A DNA stretch of 12,534 nucleotides from UBA1435 sp041663285 (GTDB lineage Bacteria; Patescibacteriota; Microgenomatia; UBA12405). A program made the position numbers and the translations under genes. The stretch is taken from NCBI GenBank assembly GCA_041663285.1, contig JBAZSP010000031.1:1-12534 (forward strand). Reading direction: 5' to 3'. The stretch's first letter is position 1. Each line of letters starts with the position of its first letter. Positions 1 to 6,185 of the stretch are shown here, one piece after another. The notes below the pieces were generated by a model. It saw nothing but the letters and a program-made list of their open reading frames with translations. It was not told the origin of the DNA and did not search any database.

Positions 1-1
1 T

Positions 2-766
2 TTATTGGTGGGAGCAGCGGTGGCGCCAGCGTTTATTTTTCCAGCATTGATGGGAAAGATGTTTGTTGACAGTATTTCCCGGGCAAAACAGGTGTCGATG
101 TTTGTGCCACCTAAGGGGGCCGGAGAGGTGGGAGATGAAACGGCAAGTACTGAAGGAGGTGGTGGAGGGGGAGGAAGGGCGGCCGGAGGAAAGGTAACTG
201 ATGCGAAATGCTCGTCAGCTGATTTGGGCGGAAAAGTCAATTGGGTTATTAAACAGAACAGCGGACCGTGGGCTGATGATAATTTACCGAAGGGATGCAA
301 TTTTGCCCAAGCCGCATGTGGACCAACAAGTGTTTCTAAGGCTTTAATTAATAAATATCCTACGCTTAATCCACGTGAAGTAGTCTACGAACCAGGATCA
401 CCGTACTTATCAATGGGATGTGATGGGTCTAGCATTAATCAGGCTGCTAAGTTTCTACAAAAATATTTAGGGAGTGACGCGGTTACCTATAATGGATTGA
501 GTAGAGGATGTGATAAGAAAGCTATAGCTAATGCTTTATGTGATGGAGGTATAGTATTAATGTTAGGCAATTTTTACTTTAACGATAATGGAGCAAGCGG
601 CGGGCACTTTGCCTTGGCAGTTAAATTTAACGATGGAGAAGTGTACCTAAGCGATCCATATTACAACGATGGAGGAGGTAGTGAACCCCAGATGGATGGA
701 CAAGTTAAAAGGGGGCACGTACAATCGATTAGGGCTTGTTTAGTGGTTGATGGAGATAAGTTGTAA
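2..766 (+). CDS. C39-like (papain-fold) cysteine peptidase domain protein, 5' end cut by window
   Basis: The frame is open to the left edge, so the TTG at 5 is probably not the true start and this is the C-terminal part of a larger protein. Numbering from that TTG, residues 1-25 are hydrophobic and resemble the end of a membrane segment. A linker with a seven-glycine run (51-57) follows. The peptidase-like domain has a Cys in AACGPTS (Cys105), a His in GGHFAL (His201) and an Asp in YLSDPYY (Asp217). This is the Cys-His-Asp order of peptidase C39/C39-like families, which cleave leader peptides or peptide crosslinks. Several further cysteines (69, 98, 139, 169, 179, 245) could form disulfides if the domain is outside the cell. 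Its TAA is followed directly by the next ATG, suggesting one operon with the three small envelope genes downstream. The substrate is unknown. Confidence 0.75.
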   Translation, partial: LLVGAAVAPAFIFPALMGKMFVDSISRAKQVSMFVPPKGAGEVGDETASTEGGGGGGGRAAGGKVTDAKCSSADLGGKVNWVIKQNSGPWADDNLPKGCNFAQAACGPTSVSKALINKYPTLNPREVVYEPGSPYLSMGCDGSSINQAAKFLQKYLGSDAVTYNGLSRGCDKKAIANALCDGGIVLMLGNFYFNDNGASGGHFALAVKFNDGEVYLSDPYYNDGGGSEPQMDGQVKRGHVQSIRACLVVDGDKL

Positions 767-1180
767 ATGATAAATCTGATTAAAAAATACTGGTGGGCAA
801 TAGCAGGAGTATTGCTTTTTGGCTATTTATTTACCGTCCAAGAAAAAGCGGTCAAAAAGAATAACCCTGATGACACCATAAAGACGGCACCGGAACCGAC
901 AGTAATAAAACCAGGTGTGGGCTATACCAGCTATACCGGAGCACAGGATATCAGATTAACAGCCGAAGAGCAGACGGAGGACGAGGCAGTAAAGAAGCTA
1001 ATGGATAAAGTTCCGGTGATAACGGAGGATTTTACGATAGAAATCGATTATAAAAAGTTTATTTTTAAAGTGATTTTTAAAGATCCAAGTAAAAGTGAAA
1101 ACATTGATAAGTTCTATAAGTGGAGGGAGGAAAACGGATACGACAAGATTTCGTTAAAATATTTTGAAATAGAAAAATAA
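767..1180 (+). CDS. Small single-span membrane protein, paralog of the next gene
   Basis: I do not recognise a named family. The 137-residue protein has a short basic N-terminus (NLIKKYWW), one hydrophobic helix (about residues 9-24), a Pro/Thr-rich stretch (about 40-55), and a C-terminal alpha/beta-looking domain (about 75-137) ending in WREENGYDK. The layout suggests an anchored protein with the C-terminal domain outside. The ATG follows the upstream TAA with no gap. A weak GGAG lies 11 nt upstream, so translation may depend on coupling. The C-terminal domain resembles that of the next gene (shared W-x-EENG near the end), suggesting tandem duplication. Neighbours suggest an envelope or secretion role, but nothing in the sequence fixes the function. 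Confidence 0.7.
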   Translation: MINLIKKYWWAIAGVLLFGYLFTVQEKAVKKNNPDDTIKTAPEPTVIKPGVGYTSYTGAQDIRLTAEEQTEDEAVKKLMDKVPVITEDFTIEIDYKKFIFKVIFKDPSKSENIDKFYKWREENGYDKISLKYFEIEK

Positions 1181-1181
1181 G

Positions 1182-1571
1182 ATGAACTGGATAGAGTACT
1201 TTAGAAAATACCAGACGGTGCTGATACTTAGCGGTATTTTGGTGACATTGGTGATAATAAAGGCAGCTTACAAATATGACCCCGGACAAGATGCAGTAAT
1301 CCAGGAAAACCTGCCAACCACCTCTCCCCTACCTAGCCCGACGGTGACTATGGCAGCGACACCGACGATAAAAATTGTGGATAAAGATTACCCACTATGG
1401 GAATTGTTACCATATAAGGGTAAAGGGTTTGTGGTGGACCGATACGTTGAACCGTTAACACTGGCCGTCAAAATTTCGGGCATAGATCAAAAAATTATTG
1501 AGGATGAAGTTTATGAATGGCTGGAAGAAAACGGAATGGAGCCAGGAAGCCATAAAATAAGATGGGAATGA
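1182..1571 (+). CDS. Small single-span membrane protein with conserved C-terminal domain
   Basis: This 129-residue protein has the same architecture as its upstream neighbour: a short N-terminus, one hydrophobic helix (about 12-30), a Pro/Thr/Ser-rich linker (about 43-62) and a compact C-terminal domain (about 66-129). That domain contains YPLWELLPYKGKGFVV and YEWLEENGMEPG. The ending W-L-EENG matches W-R-EENG in the preceding gene. The ATG starts one base after the upstream TAA with no Shine-Dalgarno. Its TGA overlaps the ATG of the lipoprotein gene as ATGA, so translational coupling is likely. The domain looks conserved rather than random, but I cannot assign a function. Confidence 0.7.
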   Translation: MNWIEYFRKYQTVLILSGILVTLVIIKAAYKYDPGQDAVIQENLPTTSPLPSPTVTMAATPTIKIVDKDYPLWELLPYKGKGFVVDRYVEPLTLAVKISGIDQKIIEDEVYEWLEENGMEPGSHKIRWE

Positions 1572-1855
1572 GAAAAATTGGATTAATTCTCTTGCTGATC
1601 AGCGCAGTGACACTGAGCGGATGCAATTTGAGCTCAACTGCCGATAATCAGGCTGAGAAATTACAATCGGCGATAATAGTTAAAGAGGGAGTAATCAAAA
1701 CTAAAGTCGGCGAGGAATATTTATTGTCAACAGATGGCGAAATTGTAAATATTACCAGCAAAAAAGTAGACCTGGAACAATATTTAAACAAAAAAATCCG
1801 AGTGGAGGGGATGTATTCGGGATCGATTTTATATGTGGATAAAGTAACAGAATAA
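1568..1855 (+). CDS. Small lipoprotein with possible OB-fold-like domain
   Basis: The N-terminus is a clear type II signal peptide: MRK, a hydrophobic stretch, then the lipobox LSGC with the acylated Cys at residue 19. The mature part is about 77 residues and mostly beta-type, including EGVIKTKVGEEYLL and KKIRVEGMYSGSILYVDKV. This resembles small OB-fold domains found in many bacterial lipoproteins, but that is a guess from pattern. I chose the ATG at 1568 because it overlaps the upstream stop as ATGA. An ATG two codons earlier (1562) is equally possible and leaves the signal peptide intact. It is the last gene of the left plus-strand operon and converges on the NUDIX gene, with stops 8 bp apart. 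Confidence 0.75.
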   Translation: MRKIGLILLLISAVTLSGCNLSSTADNQAEKLQSAIIVKEGVIKTKVGEEYLLSTDGEIVNITSKKVDLEQYLNKKIRVEGMYSGSILYVDKVTE

Positions 1856-1863
1856 CGCCCTGG

Positions 1864-2277
1864 TTATTTGTCTAAACTAATTTTTTGGGAAAAATAAGCA
1901 TTAACAAGGTTTACTACGTTAGGTGATAGTTGCGACTTTGTAGATTTAAGCTTGTTCCAGCTGAAATATTGAAGGTCGTCATATTTTTCTTCCATGATTT
2001 TAGGCGTCCCCGACTTGATGACAGCTAGATACCAGACGTAGCTTAGAAGATATCCGTCTTCGCCAAAATCCTCTTCACCTAATTTTTTAATTATTGTTAC
2101 ATCAATACCTAACTCTTCTTCAACTTCTCTTTCGGCTGTTTTTATGGGTTTCTCCCCTACTTCAATCTTACCTCCCGGAGTTTCCCATTGAACCCTTTTG
2201 GGTGTATTCCTGTGAATAAGGAGCACATTACCTTCTTCGTTCAAAATAACACATCCGGCCAAAGCTAATTTATCCAC
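1864..2277 (-). CDS. NUDIX hydrolase (MutT-like)
   Basis: The 137-residue protein contains a complete Nudix box at residues 36-58: G36-x5-E42-x7-R50-E51-V52-E53-E54-E55-L56-G57-I58. The REVEEE glutamates bind the divalent metals that hydrolyse a nucleoside diphosphate linked to another group. WETPGGKIEVGEK just before it and the overall length fit MutT/ADP-ribose-type members. The exact substrate (oxidised dNTP, NADH, NDP-sugar) cannot be read from the sequence. The start is GTG at 2277 with no Shine-Dalgarno; a TATACT lies five bases upstream. It is divergent from the GNAT gene and shares its AT-rich composition, unlike dnaN nearby, suggesting a separately acquired pair. Confidence 0.9.
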   Translation of the reverse strand: MDKLALAGCVILNEEGNVLLIHRNTPKRVQWETPGGKIEVGEKPIKTAEREVEEELGIDVTIIKKLGEEDFGEDGYLLSYVWYLAVIKSGTPKIMEEKYDDLQYFSWNKLKSTKSQLSPNVVNLVNAYFSQKISLDK

Positions 2278-2351
2278 CGCTTAGTATAATATATTTAACA
2301 ATTAATTGATGGTTTCTGACTAGATATTTTTTCACTATAACTAATAATAAA
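2278..2351. promoter_or_regulatory. Divergent promoter region between NUDIX and GNAT genes
   Basis: This 74-bp AT-rich spacer must carry promoters for both genes. On the minus strand TATACT (complement of 2283-2288) ends five bases before the GTG. On the plus strand TATAAT lies at 2285-2290 and TATAAC at 2336-2341, ten bases before the ATG. Neither gene has a GGAGG-type site, so very short leaders are plausible. No convincing -35 box is visible on either strand. Confidence 0.4.
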
Positions 2352-2873
2352 ATGACGAATAGTATAACAATCAGAAGAACTAAAGAAGAAGATGCGAAAG
2401 CGATCTCGTTAGCTTTTAAGAATGCCTACTTACCACTATTTGAAGCACAAAAATTATCAAGGGAAACAATTAGGCAAATCTATTGTCAGAATAATCCGAA
2501 GGAGATAGCCATAAGAATTAGAGAGAATTATTTTTTTATAGCCGAAGATACTAAAAAATCTAAATTGGTTGGTGTAATTGGACTACGAAAAGACGAAGGG
2601 AGTCAAATCTATAATCGCATTTCAACCTTTTTTGTCATCAAAGAATACCAGAGTACAGGTGTCGGCTCGATGCTTTATAAAAAGCTTTATAGCTTAGTAA
2701 TTAAACTTAACGTAAACAAATTGGTGGTAAGTTCTAGCCTTTTGGCAGAGCCAATCTATTCTCATTGGGGATTTAAAAGAATCAAAATAATAACTAAAAA
2801 TTATCCCAACGGAGACAAATACAAGAATGTTTGGATGGAGAAGGTAATTAATCCTGGAGGCGGACGGGCATGA
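2352..2873 (+). CDS. GNAT family N-acetyltransferase
   Basis: The 173-residue protein starts ITIRRTKEEDAKAI, the usual GNAT beginning. It has the acetyl-CoA pyrophosphate-binding motif QSTGVG (Q100, G103, G105) after a hydrophobic strand (STFFVIKEY), and a motif-B-like AEPIYSHWGFKRI at 132-143. Such proteins transfer acetyl from acetyl-CoA to an amine on a small molecule or protein N-terminus; the acceptor is not predictable here. The last nine residues (VINPGGGRA) run into the 3' end of the convergent dnaN gene, a 26-bp overlap, after a natural-looking end at VWMEK. Two sampled lines of the gene have about 27-33% G+C, against about 55% in a dnaN line, consistent with acquisition. No Shine-Dalgarno precedes the ATG. 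Confidence 0.88.
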   Translation: MTNSITIRRTKEEDAKAISLAFKNAYLPLFEAQKLSRETIRQIYCQNNPKEIAIRIRENYFFIAEDTKKSKLVGVIGLRKDEGSQIYNRISTFFVIKEYQSTGVGSMLYKKLYSLVIKLNVNKLVVSSSLLAEPIYSHWGFKRIKIITKNYPNGDKYKNVWMEKVINPGGGRA

Positions 2874-3969
2874 TGATGTGGACAAACTCGGGATCGGACT
2901 GATCGTGAAAAAAGCCGGGGGTTAAGCTTTCGTTGAGCTCGATAACAATTTCGTCACCTTTGCAGACAGACAAAAATTCGGAAACGAACTTGTAATTAAA
3001 AGCAATCTGGAGCGGCTCCCCTTCTACCCGGGCTTCGAAGGAGGCCTGGTTTTGGCCAAGCTGGGGAGCATTAGCGGTTAACTCAACCGAAGACGGCTTA
3101 ACATTAAATTTAACGACGTTGGCAGATTCCTTGGCAAAAACCGAAGCAATCTTGATACTTTGAGAAAATTCCGATTTGTTAACAAAAATTTTGGTGGCAA
3201 AACTTTCGGGAATGATGCGTTGGTAGTTGGGGTAGTCCCCTTCTATAAGGCGAGATACCAGCTCTAAGTCGTCCAGGACGAAGACTAGCTGGTGACCATC
3301 AGGAGTTAGGCCCATCTTGACAGTTTTAGAGGATCTAGCCAGTTTGGTGACTTCAACTAAACTGCGGGATGGAATTAAAAATACTAACGGCTGTTCTTGG
3401 TGAAGGTCAACCGGGTTGACAAGGCGGATCAATTTTTGCGAGAGGCGAAAGCCGTCGGTTGCTACCAGAGAAAGGGCGTTGGGGGTAAGCTGAAAAAGAA
3501 CAGCGGTTAAAACCGGACGAGTATCATCGGCAGCGGCAGCGGCGGTTACCTGGGCTACGGCTTGATTCAGGATGGAAAGGTCAAGGTCAAAAGCGGTATC
3601 CGGATTAATCCCCGGCAGTGAAGGGTAGTCAGAGGGAGGGATGGTAGTAAAAGTTGACTGGGCCTTGGAGGTGGCAAGGTGAAGCAGGTTTTGAGAGTCA
3701 AGCTCCAGATCGATACGGCCGGGAGGGAGATAAGAAACAAACTCGGTGATTTCTTTGGCTGGTACGGTAAGACCGCCTTCGGTGGTAATTTTGGAGCCTA
3801 TCCAATAATTAATACCAAGCTCGAGATTGGTAGCCGATAATTTTAGGCGGCCGGAGTCGGTGGAAAGAAGAATATTACTCAAAATCGGAAGTTGAGATTT
3901 GGCGGAAATGAAGCGGGAGACACTGGCCAGAGCTGTATTAAAATTTTCTTGGAGAAGGGAAAGCTTCAT
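2848..3969 (-). CDS. dnaN: DNA polymerase III beta subunit (sliding clamp)
   Basis: This 373-residue protein has the normal length for a bacterial beta clamp, a ring-shaped dimer of three repeated domains per monomer that tethers the replicative polymerase to DNA. Recognisable stretches are the N-terminal MKLSLLQENFNTAL, LPILSNILL and LSATNLELGI in domain 1, TRPVLTAVLF and LVATDGFRLS in domain 2, SRLIEGDYPNYQRIIP at the domain 2/3 junction, and the C-terminal IMPVRLQ, which contributes to the partner-binding pocket. It lies downstream of dnaA on the same strand, the usual order, but after a 377-bp spacer with its own candidate promoter. Its coding strand is C-rich and G-poor, opposite to most genes here. 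Confidence 0.97.
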   Translation of the reverse strand: MKLSLLQENFNTALASVSRFISAKSQLPILSNILLSTDSGRLKLSATNLELGINYWIGSKITTEGGLTVPAKEITEFVSYLPPGRIDLELDSQNLLHLATSKAQSTFTTIPPSDYPSLPGINPDTAFDLDLSILNQAVAQVTAAAAADDTRPVLTAVLFQLTPNALSLVATDGFRLSQKLIRLVNPVDLHQEQPLVFLIPSRSLVEVTKLARSSKTVKMGLTPDGHQLVFVLDDLELVSRLIEGDYPNYQRIIPESFATKIFVNKSEFSQSIKIASVFAKESANVVKFNVKPSSVELTANAPQLGQNQASFEARVEGEPLQIAFNYKFVSEFLSVCKGDEIVIELNESLTPGFFHDQSDPEFVHIIMPVRLQD

Positions 3970-4004
3970 TGGCTTATATTATCAAGTAAAGGAGGAAGCT
4001 ACAA
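3970..4004 (-). promoter_or_regulatory. Candidate dnaN promoter, leaderless geometry
   Basis: Read on the minus strand, TTGTAG (complement of 3999-4004) is separated by 17 bp from an extended -10, TGATAATAT (TAATAT is the complement of 3976-3981). Six bases then lead to the ATG at 3969. With normal spacing transcription would begin at or next to the A of the start codon. No Shine-Dalgarno lies between, so dnaN is probably read from a leaderless mRNA. Confidence 0.5.
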
Positions 4005-4031
4005 TGTGTTGCCAAAAACATAGAGTCTTTT

Positions 4032-4059
4032 GACTAAGGACTAAGGACTAAGGACTAAT
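4032..4059 (+). repeat. Tandem heptad repeat, 4 units (GACTAAG)
   Basis: Three perfect GACTAAG units (4032-4038, 4039-4045, 4046-4052) are followed by GACTAAT (4053-4059), with no spacers. The unit fits the NWCNAAN pattern shared with the arrays at 5706-5786 and 8024-8058. There is no CRISPR-like spacer structure. Confidence 0.85.
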
Positions 4060-4252
4060 GATTTAAGGTTATAAAAGATAGAAGTAGTTATTAATAGAGG
4101 CGGTGGATTTGTGGGTGAAATAATATTGTATTAGTTACAAAACGGAAGGAACCGGATGAAGTGATTGGAGGTAGGCAAATTAGGAAGTGTAAAAGTCAAA
4201 AATTACCTAATGATTGCTTACAGTAAAGGGACGACAACTTATAATTCAGATT

Positions 4253-4282
4253 GGGGTTGGGGTAATGTTTGGGGGGTAAGGG
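4253..4282 (+). other. G-run cluster, possible G-quadruplex
   Basis: Four G runs (4253-4256, 4259-4262, 4271-4276, 4280-4282) are separated by loops of 2, 8 and 3 bases. A fifth GGGG lies at 4292-4295. The middle loop is one base beyond the strict 1-7 rule, so this is a near-consensus motif. It sits on the strand opposite the dnaA and dnaN transcripts. Confidence 0.4.
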
Positions 4283-4303
4283 AGAAGAAAATGGGGACAA
4301 AAA

Positions 4304-4332
4304 AGTGGATAAAAAGAGGTAGTGGTGGAAAA
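4304..4332 (-). promoter_or_regulatory. Two near-match DnaA boxes downstream of dnaA
   Basis: On the minus strand TTATCCACT (complement of 4304-4312) and TTTTCCACC (complement of 4324-4332) each differ by one base from TTATCCACA or TTTTCCACA. They lie within 45 bp of the dnaA stop codon. Two such matches close together are suggestive, but the surrounding strand is pyrimidine-rich, which raises the chance rate. Confidence 0.35.
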
Positions 4333-4346
4333 AATCTTTGGAGAAT

Positions 4347-5699
4347 CTAGAACTGGGACTTGAGGTGGTTAATAACCGATTGGGTTTGTGGATTAGTGGA
4401 AAGGTCATGGTGGATTTTGTCGCGGGCATGCATAATGCTGGTGTGGTCGCGGCCACCCAATAGACGCCCAACTTCCTGAAGCGGCAATTTGGCCTCGACT
4501 AGTAAAAGATAAGCGGTATAGTGGCGGGCGGCAACCAGCTCTTTTTTTCGGCTTTGGCCACATAAGTCATTGGTTTTTAAATTGAAGTATTTGGCACAGA
4601 CCGAAATTAGATGGCGGGGATTGAGGGAGGCGGAAAAGCTTTGGCGAGCAGGAGATGAAGGAGGGTTAATTATGGCCTGAACAAACTGGAGGTCGATGGT
4701 AGAGGAAGGAGAGTGGCTAATAGTGTTGAATTGAATATATATTTCCTGAAGTCGGCCTTCGATGTCGCGGATGTTGGATTCGAGATTTTGAGCCAGGAAA
4801 CTGACGGCCAAAGAGTCGATAGAAAATCCTTTTTCTTGGGCTTTTTGATTAATGATGGCCACCCGCATTTCGTAATCAGGGAGTTGGATGTCGACAGTTA
4901 AGCCACCCATGAAGCGGGAAACCAGCCGGTCTTCAAGGTGGTCGATATCGGCAGGTTTGCGGTCGGAAGTGAGGATAATTTGTTTGCCGGAGAGGTGAAG
5001 GGCGTTGAAGGTGTGAAAAAATTCTTCCTGAGTATATTCTTTGCCGGCAATAAACTGGATATCGTCAACTAAAATACAATCGAGATTGCGGTATTTGTCT
5101 TTAAACTGATTCATGTTTTTTGACTTTAGGGAAGAGACAAGGTCGTTACTGAAATTTTCGGCAGGAAAATATTTTACTTTTAAATCAGGCTGGTGTTTTA
5201 AAAGCTCGTGGCCGATGGCCTGCATCAGATGAGTTTTGCCTACCCCTACCCCACCCCAGATAAAAAAAGGATTGTAGTTTTGGCCGGGATTTTTAACAAT
5301 ACCTTGAGCGGCAGCGTAAGCAAAGTTGTTGCTATTACCAACAATCAGATTGTCGAAAGTGTATTTGGGATGGAGGCCCGGATGGTGTGATGGTTTAGAT
5401 GTTGGAGTGAAATTAAATAAAGGAGCTGCGGGTGGAGATGAAGGAGTCGAAATTATTTCCTGAACGATAAAGACCAGCCGGTTGTCGTCTTTGTTTTGGT
5501 TATCGAGGGCGCTTTTGAAGAGATGGTAATAGCGTTTATGGTTCATGTCGACCAAATAAGAATTGGGACAGGCGATGGTGGCAGTTTTGTCCTTGAGGGA
5601 AATAAGTTGAGTTTTGGCGACAAACGTTTGATAGACAGCCGGAGCCAGGACAATTTTTAATTCTTCCTGGGCGTTTTTCCAAAGTTGATCAAGATCCAT
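4347..5699 (-). CDS. dnaA: Chromosomal replication initiator DnaA
   Basis: DnaA is an AAA+ ATPase that binds DnaA boxes and melts the origin. I start it at the ATG at 5699 (MDLDQLWKNAQEELK, 450 residues); a TTG four codons upstream is in frame, but the family normally begins at this MDL. Domain I is about 1-80, followed by a short Ser/Pro-rich linker (about 85-110). Domain III has Walker A GGVGVGKT (149-156), Walker B CILVDD (208-213), sensor I ILTSD, the Arg-finger region EDRLVSRF and sensor II NIRDIEGRL. Domain IV ends with the helix-turn-helix signature GGRDHTSIMHA (415-425). Its length is typical. It is divergent from rpmH, as in many bacteria. Like dnaN, its coding strand is C-rich. Confidence 0.98.
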   Translation of the reverse strand: MDLDQLWKNAQEELKIVLAPAVYQTFVAKTQLISLKDKTATIACPNSYLVDMNHKRYYHLFKSALDNQNKDDNRLVFIVQEIISTPSSPPAAPLFNFTPTSKPSHHPGLHPKYTFDNLIVGNSNNFAYAAAQGIVKNPGQNYNPFFIWGGVGVGKTHLMQAIGHELLKHQPDLKVKYFPAENFSNDLVSSLKSKNMNQFKDKYRNLDCILVDDIQFIAGKEYTQEEFFHTFNALHLSGKQIILTSDRKPADIDHLEDRLVSRFMGGLTVDIQLPDYEMRVAIINQKAQEKGFSIDSLAVSFLAQNLESNIRDIEGRLQEIYIQFNTISHSPSSTIDLQFVQAIINPPSSPARQSFSASLNPRHLISVCAKYFNLKTNDLCGQSRKKELVAARHYTAYLLLVEAKLPLQEVGRLLGGRDHTSIMHARDKIHHDLSTNPQTQSVINHLKSQF

Positions 5700-5705
5700 A
5701 CTATT

Positions 5706-5786
5706 AACCAAATTCTAATAACCAATAACCAAGATCCAATAACCAATGACCAAATTCCAAACAATTTCCAAAATCCAAATTCCAAT
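5706..5786 (+). repeat. Tandem heptad repeat array upstream of dnaA, 11 units
   Basis: Eight contiguous 7-bp units run from 5706 to 5761: AACCAAA, TTCTAAT, AACCAAT, AACCAAG, ATCCAAT, AACCAAT, GACCAAA, TTCCAAA. After a 4-base interruption (CAAT) three more follow from 5766 to 5786: TTCCAAA, ATCCAAA, TTCCAAT. Every unit fits NWCNAAN although the individual bases vary. The array begins seven bases from the dnaA start codon and covers its likely promoter. Confidence 0.85.
5712..5739 (-). promoter_or_regulatory. Candidate dnaA promoter inside the heptad array
   Basis: On the minus strand TTGGAT (complement of 5734-5739) and TAGAAT (complement of 5712-5717) are separated by 16 bp. The -10 ends 12 bases before the ATG at 5699, giving a leader of roughly five bases. 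Both boxes fall within the 7-bp repeat array, so its units could serve as alternative -35 elements or binding sites. The -35 match is weak. Confidence 0.35.
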
Positions 5787-5961
5787 CTAGAAAATTTTTT
5801 ATATATAGATAAGGCATGGGTGCTATACCGTTTAGCTTAAAGAATAAGTGCGAAAACGTGGCAGAATTTTAGTTGATCAGCAGGAAACTGAAAAATAGTT
5901 TTCCACAAGATAATAGATGAGTTTTCCACAATTAACAAGGAATCAAAAAAAATAATAATTT
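5787..5961. other. Candidate oriC core between dnaA and rpmH
   Basis: This gene-free stretch has an AT-rich run (about 5789-5812), two DnaA boxes (5899-5907 and 5922-5930) and a second A/T-only run near 5943-5962. It lies between divergent dnaA and rpmH, the position of oriC in many bacteria. The box number is small and the strand skew does not switch here, so the assignment is tentative. Confidence 0.5.
5899..5930 (+). promoter_or_regulatory. Pair of DnaA boxes (TTTTCCACA x2)
   Basis: TTTTCCACA occurs at 5899-5907 and again at 5922-5930, same orientation, starts 23 bp apart (about two helical turns). This is one base from the E. coli consensus TTATCCACA and is a common natural variant. Two identical copies in phase next to dnaA are unlikely to be chance. 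They could serve origin binding, dnaA autoregulation, or both. Confidence 0.65.
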
Positions 5962-5991
5962 TCCGCCAAAGGCGGATCAACCTCTGGTTGA
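5962..5991. repeat. Two abutting 15-bp hairpins (REP-like palindromic element)
   Basis: TCCGCC-AAA-GGCGGA (5962-5976) is followed with no gap by TCAACC-TCT-GGTTGA (5977-5991). Each is a 6-bp stem with a 3-base loop. T/A-rich tracts flank both sides. The first hairpin shares its arms with the palindrome inside yidC. It sits immediately upstream of the rpmH promoter and could also act as a terminator or barrier between the dnaA and rpmH sides. Confidence 0.75.
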
Positions 5992-6008
5992 AAAAAACAG
6001 AGATAGGT

Positions 6009-6026
6009 TGTGATAGAATTCAGAAT
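6009..6026 (+). promoter_or_regulatory. rpmH promoter: extended -10, leaderless geometry
   Basis: TGTGATAGAAT (6009-6019) contains an extended -10 (TG-N-TAGAAT). Seven bases separate it from the ATG at 6027, so transcription should begin at or within a base of the start codon. No good -35 is visible at 17 bp (A-tract there); extended -10 promoters can work without one. The jag promoter has the same motif and spacing. Confidence 0.6.
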
Positions 6027-6185
6027 ATGAAAGAGAAAGGAACATATCAACCAAAAAAGAAGCAACATGCCAGGGTTCATGGTTTTTTGAAGAGGATGTC
6101 GACCAGCAATGGCCGGAAAGTAATCAAAAGACGGAGGGTAGCCGGGAGAAAAAGGCTAACGGTAAGCGCGAAGAAAAAATTTTAA
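6027..6185 (+). CDS. rpmH: 50S ribosomal protein L34
   Basis: L34 is a small, very basic large-subunit protein that binds 23S rRNA. The start is the ATG at 6027, giving 52 residues. A TTG at 5990 in the same frame would add 13 unconserved residues and lies in the hairpin region. The family pattern is clear: TYQPKKKQHARVHGF, then NGRKVIKRRRVAGRKRLTV, where most bacteria have TYQPS...HGF...NGR.VL..RR..GR..L.V. It is slightly longer than the usual 44-46 residues because of an MKEKG start and an SAKKKF tail. The next gene, rnpA, begins directly after the TAA. Confidence 0.97.
   Translation: MKEKGTYQPKKKQHARVHGFLKRMSTSNGRKVIKRRRVAGRKRLTVSAKKKF

Larger units (their letters stand above)
3970..4346. 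other. dnaA-dnaN intergenic spacer (377 bp)
   Basis: No credible gene is seen here. A 61-codon plus-strand frame at 4165-4350 and a minus-strand frame that runs into dnaA have low-complexity, unconserved-looking products. From left to right the spacer holds the dnaN promoter, a four-unit heptad repeat (4032-4059), a G-run cluster (4253-4282) and two near-match DnaA boxes (4304-4332) just beyond the dnaA stop. In Bacillus-type bipartite origins this spacer carries one half of oriC, so an origin role is possible. Confidence 0.5.

Noticed and set aside
1851..1868. 6-bp inverted repeat AATAAC/GTTATT between the lipoprotein and NUDIX genes, as a bidirectional terminator
   Set aside because: Most of the symmetry comes from two facing TAA stop codons; the stem is short, AT-rich and lacks a T-run.
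4165..4350. 61-codon plus-strand frame in the dnaA-dnaN spacer
   Set aside because: Low-complexity Gly/Trp/Lys-rich product arising from the G-rich strand, no start signal, no family features, and it runs antisense into the dnaA end.
5908..5921. DnaA-trio-like triplets between the two DnaA boxes
   Set aside because: Only loosely matches repeated GAT/TAG triplets and is not followed directly by an AT-rich unwinding stretch.
5988..6026. N-terminal extension of L34 from the TTG at 5988
   Set aside because: The added 13 residues are unconserved and overlap the hairpin and promoter; the ATG at 6027 matches family length.
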